This document shows positions 30,874-36,198 of a stretch of DNA of 36,198 nucleotides, piece after piece (the first letter of the stretch is position 1; every line of letters begins with the position of its first letter). The stretch covers positions 1 through 36,198 of the forward strand of contig NZ_PDWR01000031.1 of the NCBI RefSeq assembly GCF_010211755.1. Direction: 5' to 3'. A program made the position numbers and the translations under genes. The notes under the pieces were generated by a model. It was not told the origin of the DNA. It worked only from the letters and a program-made list of their open reading frames with translations, and ran no database searches. This DNA comes from Pseudoxanthomonas sangjuensis (lineage in GTDB: Bacteria > Pseudomonadota > Gammaproteobacteria > Xanthomonadales > Xanthomonadaceae).

Positions 30874-32859
30874 ATGTCGACGTACCGCCGCCGCGCGAAG
30901 AACCCCTATGCGGAAGCCGAGCAGTTCCGCCGCCGCGCGACGTTGGGTTTCGCGGTGGTCGCGCTGTTCCTGCTTGGCCTGGCCGGCTGGTACTTCAAGC
31001 TGCAGGTCGTCGACCACAGCGAATACGTCGCGCGCTCCGAGGAGAACCGCGTCCGCCCGCGCCCGGTGGTGCCGGCGCGCGGCAACATCTACGACCGCCA
31101 CGGCGTGCTGCTGGCCGAGAACGTGCCGGCCTACCGCCTCGAGGTGCTGCCGGAGAAGGCCGGCGACACGAAGACGCTGATCGCCGAACTGGGCAAGGTT
31201 GTCGCGCTGGATCCGGACGACGTCGCCCGCTTCGAGGCCACGCGCAAGGTCGCGCGCGGTTTCCGCCCGATCCCGCTCAAGCTGCGCCTCAGCGAAGACG
31301 AGATCGCGCGCTTCGCGGTCGACCGCTGGCGCTTCCCCGGGGTCGAGGTGGTGCCGTACCTCAACCGCCACTACCCCTACGGCGACCTGTTCGCGCACGT
31401 GATCGGCTACGTCGGCCGCATCGACGAGAAGGATCTGGAAACGCTGCCCGAGGAAGACGCCGCGCTGACCCACATCGGCAAGACCGGGCTGGAGCGCTAT
31501 TACGAGGAAGCGCTGCGCGGCAAGGTCGGCTACGAGAAGATCGAGACCAACGTCGAGGGCCGCGCGCTGCGCTCGGTCGGCCGGGTGCCGGCGCAGCCCG
31601 GTGCCGACCTGCGCCTGGGCATCGACGCCAACCTGCAGCGGGCGATGGCCGCCGCGTTCGGCGAACTGGAAGGCTCGGCGGTGGCGATGGACCCGCGCAG
31701 CGGCGAGATCCTGGCGATGGTCAGTCTGCCCGCCTACGACCCGAACCTGTTCGTCAACGGCATCTCGCACGCCGATTTCGCCGCGCTCAACGAAAACCCC
31801 TCGCGCCCGCAGTTCAACCGGCTGGTGCTGGGCGGCGTCGCACCCGGTTCGACGATCAAGCCGCTGACCGCGCTGGCCGGGCTCGACAGCGGCGTACGCA
31901 AGCCCGAGGACAAGGTGCTTTCGACCGGCATGTTCCGCCTGCCGGGCATGAAGGGCCGAGGCTGGGGCGATTCGCACCGCGGCGGCCACGGCTGGACCGA
32001 CGCGCGCAAGTCGATCTGGGATTCGGTCAACACCTACTACTACTACCTGGCGACCGACCTGGGCGTGCAGCGCTACGACGAGTACCTGGGCCGCTACGGC
32101 TTCGGCAAGCCGACCGGCATCGACCTGACCGGCGAGATCGGCGGCATCCTGCCGTCGCCGGCGGAGAAGCGGCGGCTGACCAAGGAACGCTGGTATCCCG
32201 GCGACCTGGTCAACGCGTCGATCGGGCAGGGCCTGTGGAAGGTGACGCCGTTGCAACTGGTGCGCGGCGCCAGCGCGATCGCCAACGGCGGCGAGCTGCT
32301 GCGCCCGCACCTGGCCGTGGCGCAGCGGCTCGGCTTCGACGCGCCGTGGCAGCGGTTGCCGCAGCCGGCGCCGGTCGGGATCACCACGCATCCGGAAAAC
32401 CTGCGCGTGGTGCAGGAAGGCATGGAGATGACCGTCAGCATCGGCACCGCGGCCGCGGTGTTCCGCGGCGCGGGGTACCGTTCGGCGGGCAAGACCGGCA
32501 CCGCGCAGGTGGTCAACCGCAGCGAACGCGCGGTCGATCCGAGGTCGCTGCCGCTGTGGAAGCGCCACCGCGCGCTGTACATCGGCTACGCGCCGGCGGA
32601 GAACCCGACCATCGCGGTGGCGGTGGCGGTCGAGGGCGGCGGCTTCGGCGCGGCCACCGCCGCGCCGATCGCGCGCGCGATCTTCGATGCGTACCTGCTG
32701 GGCAAGATGCCGGAAGGCGTGGAGAAGATCGGCACCGAAACCGCGCCACCGCTGGTGGCGACGGCGGCGGATGCGGCTTCCACTGGCACCGTATCGGCGC
32801 CGCCAGCCGCGGCCGCGACGAATCCCGTGCCCGCCACCATCCCGGAGCCGAAGCGATGA
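30874..32859 (+). CDS. mrdA: Penicillin-binding protein 2 (elongasome transpeptidase)
   Basis: The 661-aa class-B PBP has one N-terminal span (LGFAVVALFLLGLAGWYFKLQVV, ~25-47), then the non-catalytic module (RGNIYDRHGVLLAENVPAYRLEV). The transpeptidase domain follows with Ser326-x-x-Lys329 (GSTIKPL), SVN at 384-386 and KTGTAQV from Lys540. It crosslinks lateral-wall peptidoglycan with RodA. The C-terminus has an Ala/Pro/Thr-rich tail of about 45 residues. It starts 7 bp after mreD and overlaps rodA by ATGA. Confidence 0.96.
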   Translation: MSTYRRRAKNPYAEAEQFRRRATLGFAVVALFLLGLAGWYFKLQVVDHSEYVARSEENRVRPRPVVPARGNIYDRHGVLLAENVPAYRLEVLPEKAGDTKTLIAELGKVVALDPDDVARFEATRKVARGFRPIPLKLRLSEDEIARFAVDRWRFPGVEVVPYLNRHYPYGDLFAHVIGYVGRIDEKDLETLPEEDAALTHIGKTGLERYYEEALRGKVGYEKIETNVEGRALRSVGRVPAQPGADLRLGIDANLQRAMAAAFGELEGSAVAMDPRSGEILAMVSLPAYDPNLFVNGISHADFAALNENPSRPQFNRLVLGGVAPGSTIKPLTALAGLDSGVRKPEDKVLSTGMFRLPGMKGRGWGDSHRGGHGWTDARKSIWDSVNTYYYYLATDLGVQRYDEYLGRYGFGKPTGIDLTGEIGGILPSPAEKRRLTKERWYPGDLVNASIGQGLWKVTPLQLVRGASAIANGGELLRPHLAVAQRLGFDAPWQRLPQPAPVGITTHPENLRVVQEGMEMTVSIGTAAAVFRGAGYRSAGKTGTAQVVNRSERAVDPRSLPLWKRHRALYIGYAPAENPTIAVAVAVEGGGFGAATAAPIARAIFDAYLLGKMPEGVEKIGTETAPPLVATAADAASTGTVSAPPAAAATNPVPATIPEPKR

Positions 32860-33992
32860 AGGAAATCCTGCGCTGGCTGGCCGCGCTGACCGAAGAAGTC
32901 ATCCGGACCTTCGACTGGCCGCTGCTGCTGGCGCTCGGCGCATTGATGGGCATCGGCCTGATGGTGCAGTACAGCGCCGGCGGCGACGCCCACGGCATGC
33001 ACAACATGCTGGCGCAGGGCGTGCGCTTCGCGATCGGGCTGGCGGTGATGTGGGCGCTGTCGCGGGTGCCGCCGGCGCGCCTGCGCGGCTGGACGCCGGG
33101 CGTGTTCCTGGCCTCGCTGTTGCCGCTGGTCCTGGTGCTGTTCATCGGCACCGGCAAGCACGGCAGGCACTGGATCGACCTGAAGGTGTTCTACCTGCAG
33201 CCGTCGGAGCTGCTGAAGATCACCCTGCCGATGGCACTGGCCTGGTACCTGAACCGCGAACCGCTGCCGCCGCAGCTGCGCACGCGCGCGGCCAGCGCCG
33301 CGCTGGTCGCGCTGCCGACCGCGCTGGTCCTGCTGCAGCCGGACTTCGGCACCGCGATGCTGGTCGCGGCCAGCGGCGTGTTCGCGATCTACCTGGCCGG
33401 GCTGTCGTGGAAGTGGATCGCGCCGGCCGCGGCCGGCGGCGCGGTCGCCTTCGCGCTGGCGATGTTCGCGCCGATCAAGTGGTTCTCGTTCCTGCGCGAA
33501 TACCAGCAGAACCGCATCCTCACCTTCCGCGACCCGGAGAACGATCCGCTCGGCGCCGGCTGGAACATCGTGCAGTCGAAGATCGCGATCGGCGCCGGCG
33601 GCTTCACCGGCAAGGGCTGGGGGCAGGGCTCGCAGTCGCACCTCGACTACCTGCCCGAGCACACCACCGACTTCATCTTCTCGGTGCTGTCGGAGGAGTT
33701 CGGCTGGATCGGCGTGTTCACCGTGCTCGCGCTGTACCTGTTCGTGATCGGCCGCTGCCTGTGGATCGCGATCGACGCGCGCGACACCTACTCGCGCCTG
33801 CTCGCCGGCACGCTGGGCCTGTCGTTCTTCGTCTACGTGATCGTCAACGGCGGCATGATCTCCGGCCTGCTGCCGGTGGTCGGCGTGCCGATGCCGCTGC
33901 TGAGCTACGGCGGCACCTCGGCGGTGTCGCTGCTGGCCGGCCTCGGCCTGGTGATGGCGGTGAAGGCGCACCGGCCGGTGCATGGGTATTGA
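32856..33992 (+). CDS. rodA: Peptidoglycan glycosyltransferase RodA
   Basis: The 378-aa SEDS-family polymerase has about ten spans. FIGTGKHGRHWIDLKVFYLQPSELLKI, LLQPDFGTAMLV (catalytic Asp of SEDS enzymes), ILTFRDPENDPLGAGWNIVQSKIAIGAGG, YLPEHTTDFIFSVLSEEFGWIG and PVVGVPMPLLSYGGTS are all present. It polymerises lipid II with PBP2. It overlaps mrdA by 4 nt and ends 136 bp before mltB. Confidence 0.97.
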   Translation: MKEILRWLAALTEEVIRTFDWPLLLALGALMGIGLMVQYSAGGDAHGMHNMLAQGVRFAIGLAVMWALSRVPPARLRGWTPGVFLASLLPLVLVLFIGTGKHGRHWIDLKVFYLQPSELLKITLPMALAWYLNREPLPPQLRTRAASAALVALPTALVLLQPDFGTAMLVAASGVFAIYLAGLSWKWIAPAAAGGAVAFALAMFAPIKWFSFLREYQQNRILTFRDPENDPLGAGWNIVQSKIAIGAGGFTGKGWGQGSQSHLDYLPEHTTDFIFSVLSEEFGWIGVFTVLALYLFVIGRCLWIAIDARDTYSRLLAGTLGLSFFVYVIVNGGMISGLLPVVGVPMPLLSYGGTSAVSLLAGLGLVMAVKAHRPVHGY

Positions 33993-34128
33993 GGCGAGCG
34001 GTGAGCGGGTATCGGGGTGGGAAGCGAGCGAAGGCCGGAGTCGACGATTGCTTCCGCTCACTCTTCTCCGCTCGCTCCTTCGCTTCATTCATGATTCCCG
34101 TCGTACCTCCATGCTACCCTCGGCGCCG

Positions 34129-35259
34129 ATGATCCGACGCGCCTTGTTCTGCCTTGCGACGCTCGGGTTGGCCGCCTGCGCGAGCCAGCCGCGGGAACCG
34201 TCTCCTCCGCCATCCGCCACTCCCGCGACCACCACCACGCCGGCCGAGGCCTCGGTCGAAGCGGTGCGCGGCCCGGTCGACCTGACCCGGGTCCCGTTCA
34301 CCGAGGCGCGCGCGGCCTTCGTGCGCGACACCGCGGCGAAATACGCGATCGACGCCGCCTACGTCGACGGCGTGCTGGCGCAGGCGCAGTACCGCGGCGA
34401 CGTGGTCGAACTGATGTCGCGCCCGGCCGAGCGGGTCAAGCCGTGGAACGAGTACCGCGCGCGCATGCTGACCGACGCGCGCATCGCCGCCGGCCGCGCG
34501 TTCTTCGCCGAACACCGCGATGCGTTGCGGCGAGAGGAGGAAAGGTACGGCGTACCCGCGGAAATCATCACCGCGATCGTCGGCGTCGAGACCAGCTACG
34601 GCGGCTTCACCGGCAAGCACCGCGTGCTCGACGCGCTGTACACGCTGGCGTTCTTCTATCCGCGCAGCGGCGACCCGGCGCGGGCCGCGTACGAGCAGAA
34701 GCGCGAGAACTTCTTCCGCGACGAACTGGCGCAGCTGTTCGCGCTGTGCCGCGAGGAGAACCTGGACATCCTCGCGGTCACCGGCAGCTACGCCGGGGCG
34801 ATGGGCATGGCCCAGTTCATGCCGTCGAGCTACCGCGAACTCGCCGTCGACGGCGACGGCGACGGCCGCCGCGATCTCTTCAACGACTACGACGACATCT
34901 TCGCCTCGGTGGCCAACTACTTCGTGAGGAAGGGCGGCGAGCGCGGCGGCTGGGTGCGCGGCGGCGCGGTCGCGGCGCGCGCCGAGCTGCTGCCCGGCCA
35001 CGAGGAGTTCAATCCCGACGACTGGCTGCCGACGTACACGCTCGACGACCTCGCCGCGCGCGGCTACCGGCCGCTGGAAGCGGTGCCCGCCGACGCCACC
35101 GCGACGCCGGTGACCCTGCAGGCCAGCGACGGCAAGCAGTACTGGCTGGGTTTCCGCAACTACTACGCGATCACCCGCTACAACAACTCGAAGATGTACG
35201 CGATGGCGGTCTACCAGCTGTCGCAGGCGATCCTCGGCCGGGAGCTGCCGCCGGCATGA
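34129..35259 (+). CDS. mltB: Lytic murein transglycosylase B, lipoprotein
   Basis: The 376-aa protein starts with a lipoprotein signal (MIRRALFCLATLGLAAC, Cys17) and a Pro/Thr-rich linker. The SLT-like MltB domain follows: catalytic Glu154 in AIVGVETSYGGFTGKHRVLD, ALYTLAFFYPRSGDPARA, GSYAGAMGMAQFMPSSYRELAVDGDGDG and the C-terminal NYYAITRYNNSKMYAMAVYQL. It cleaves peptidoglycan with 1,6-anhydro products. The ATG at 34129 gives a normal signal; the ATG at 34111 adds six non-signal residues. TGC-TACCCT (34112-34120) lies 8 nt before the start and may be a leaderless promoter. Confidence 0.95.
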   Translation: MIRRALFCLATLGLAACASQPREPSPPPSATPATTTTPAEASVEAVRGPVDLTRVPFTEARAAFVRDTAAKYAIDAAYVDGVLAQAQYRGDVVELMSRPAERVKPWNEYRARMLTDARIAAGRAFFAEHRDALRREEERYGVPAEIITAIVGVETSYGGFTGKHRVLDALYTLAFFYPRSGDPARAAYEQKRENFFRDELAQLFALCREENLDILAVTGSYAGAMGMAQFMPSSYRELAVDGDGDGRRDLFNDYDDIFASVANYFVRKGGERGGWVRGGAVAARAELLPGHEEFNPDDWLPTYTLDDLAARGYRPLEAVPADATATPVTLQASDGKQYWLGFRNYYAITRYNNSKMYAMAVYQLSQAILGRELPPA

Positions 35260-36198
35260 AGCGCTGGCCGCTGCCGTTGCTGCTGCTCGCGCTCGCGGCC
35301 TGCGGTACCACGCCGAAGAAACCGGCCCGGCCCGCCGCCGCGCAAGCCGGCGGGCCGGGCGCATCCGCATTGGCTGCGGCCGCTGGCGATGGCTGCGCCG
35401 GCCGCTATGCGCCGGCGCAGGAAGACCCGTCCACGCGCGGCGATTACACGCGCGGCGGCCTGTACAAGCCGGGCGTTGCCGATTCCACGCCGGAACACGT
35501 GCCCGACATCGACTGCATCGCCGAACCGGCGGTCGTCGACGCGCCGCGTTCGCCGTTCGGCAACAGGACGCCGTACACCGTGCTCGGCAAGACGTACCGG
35601 GTGCTGGACAGGCCCGACGGCTACGTCGAGCGCGGCACCGCGTCGTACTACGGGCAGAAGTTCCATGGCCGCCTCACCTCGAACCGCGAGGTGTACGACA
35701 TGTACGCGTTCACCGCCGCGCACAAGACCCTGCCGCTGCCCAGCTTCGCCCGCGTCACCAACCTCGACAACGGCAAGTCGGTGGTGGTGCGGATCAACGA
35801 CCGCGGTCCGTTCCACGACGGCCGCGTCATCGACCTCAGCTACGCCGCGGCGGTGAAGCTGGGCATCGTGGCGCGCGGCACCGGCAACGTCGAGGTGCGC
35901 GCACTGATCCCGGGCGAGGCCCCCGCGGTGGCCGTGGCCGCGAACCCCGCGCCGCCGGCGCCCGCGGCGAGCGCGATGGACAAGCTGGTCGACGGCCTGC
36001 CGCCCGTCGCCGCGGCCACGGCGGCCGTGCCGGCGTCGAACCTGCGCTACTACGCGCGCAGCAAGCCGGAGCACGCCTCCGGTGCCGACGATTTCGACGC
36101 CTGGCTGCGTGCGCAGGACCTGCAGATCGTCGGCGGCAAGGTAGTGCGCGCGTCCTCCGCGGCGGAAGGCGCGAACCCGGCAGCGACCGGGGCCGCGC
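35256..36198 (+). CDS. rlpA: Septal ring lytic transglycosylase RlpA, 3' end beyond the window
   Basis: The 314 residues present begin with a lipoprotein signal (MKRWPLPLLLLALAAC, Cys16). A low-complexity stretch and a region with GDYTRGGLYKPGVADSTPEHVPD follow, then the double-psi beta-barrel: GTASYYGQKFHGRLTSN, DMYAFTAAHKTLPLPSFARVTN and VVVRINDRGPFHDGRVIDLSYAAA, which carries the catalytic Asp-His region. An Ala/Pro linker leads toward a likely C-terminal SPOR domain outside the window. RlpA acts on denuded glycan at the septum. The ATG overlaps the mltB stop (ATGA). Confidence 0.94.
   Translation, partial: MKRWPLPLLLLALAACGTTPKKPARPAAAQAGGPGASALAAAAGDGCAGRYAPAQEDPSTRGDYTRGGLYKPGVADSTPEHVPDIDCIAEPAVVDAPRSPFGNRTPYTVLGKTYRVLDRPDGYVERGTASYYGQKFHGRLTSNREVYDMYAFTAAHKTLPLPSFARVTNLDNGKSVVVRINDRGPFHDGRVIDLSYAAAVKLGIVARGTGNVEVRALIPGEAPAVAVAANPAPPAPAASAMDKLVDGLPPVAAATAAVPASNLRYYARSKPEHASGADDFDAWLRAQDLQIVGGKVVRASSAAEGANPAATGAA

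Overview
This is a chromosomal segment of a GC-rich gammaproteobacterium, most likely of the family Xanthomonadaceae/Lysobacteraceae (Lysobacter- or Luteimonas-like). The placement rests on gene order (thiE, rubredoxin, esterase, algR-type regulator, hemC; lptM-dapF-DUF484-xerC; mreBCD-mrdA-rodA-mltB-rlpA), on very high GC with strong third-position GC bias, and on several intergenic palindromic repeat types that I recall from this family. I ran no database search, so the genus is an inference.

Region 1 (1-1.5 kb) is accessory. It holds the 3' end of an IS110-family transposase, then two integron gene cassettes on the minus strand with attC sites. One complete attC is of the aadA-like ~60-bp type, one is cut by the IS end, and a half site marks the chromosomal edge. 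One cassette encodes a protein with a HEPN RNase-type motif and the other an unknown 126-aa protein. No integrase lies in the window, so this part looks like a CALIN (cluster of attC sites lacking an integrase). Base composition here is about 50% GC, against roughly 70% for the surroundings.

Region 2 (1.7-9.7 kb) is core metabolism and regulation: HAD hydrolase, hemL and thiE on minus; rubredoxin, esterase, algR and hemC on plus; a minus-strand lipoprotein; and a WYL-type regulator. hemL and hemC are both in tetrapyrrole synthesis. A low-GC 2OG-Fe(II) oxygenase gene sits between algR and hemC and looks inserted.

Region 3 (9.7-15.5 kb) starts with a 500-bp gap full of hairpin repeats, then a small membrane protein, two tandem secreted S9 serine peptidases (prolyl oligopeptidase and oligopeptidase B) and a DUF454 membrane protein. 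A pair of palindromes lies in frame inside the oligopeptidase B gene, and another repeat hairpin encodes the N-terminus of the DUF454 protein.

Region 4 (15.5-25.6 kb) contains the conserved lptM-dapF-DUF484-xerC cluster, interrupted by a lower-GC membrane protein gene. It continues with an SDR-membrane fusion plus DUF2269 protein, a minus-strand pair (hexose-6-phosphate mutarotase and a yeast-type cytosine deaminase), ubiE, an M1 aminopeptidase lipoprotein and another lipoprotein.

Region 5 (25.6-36.2 kb) has a membrane GGDEF diguanylate cyclase and a PfkB-family (adenosine kinase-like) sugar kinase on minus, then the rod-shape operon mreB-mreC-mreD-mrdA-rodA followed by mltB and rlpA. Most of these genes are coupled by ATGA stop/start overlaps. 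They together form the elongasome plus two peptidoglycan lytic enzymes. rlpA runs off the end of the window.

A theme across the window is -10-like hexamers placed only 6-8 nt before start codons (hemC, ubiE, lptM, the DUF454 gene, mltB), which would give leaderless mRNAs. No tRNA, rRNA or CRISPR array was seen.
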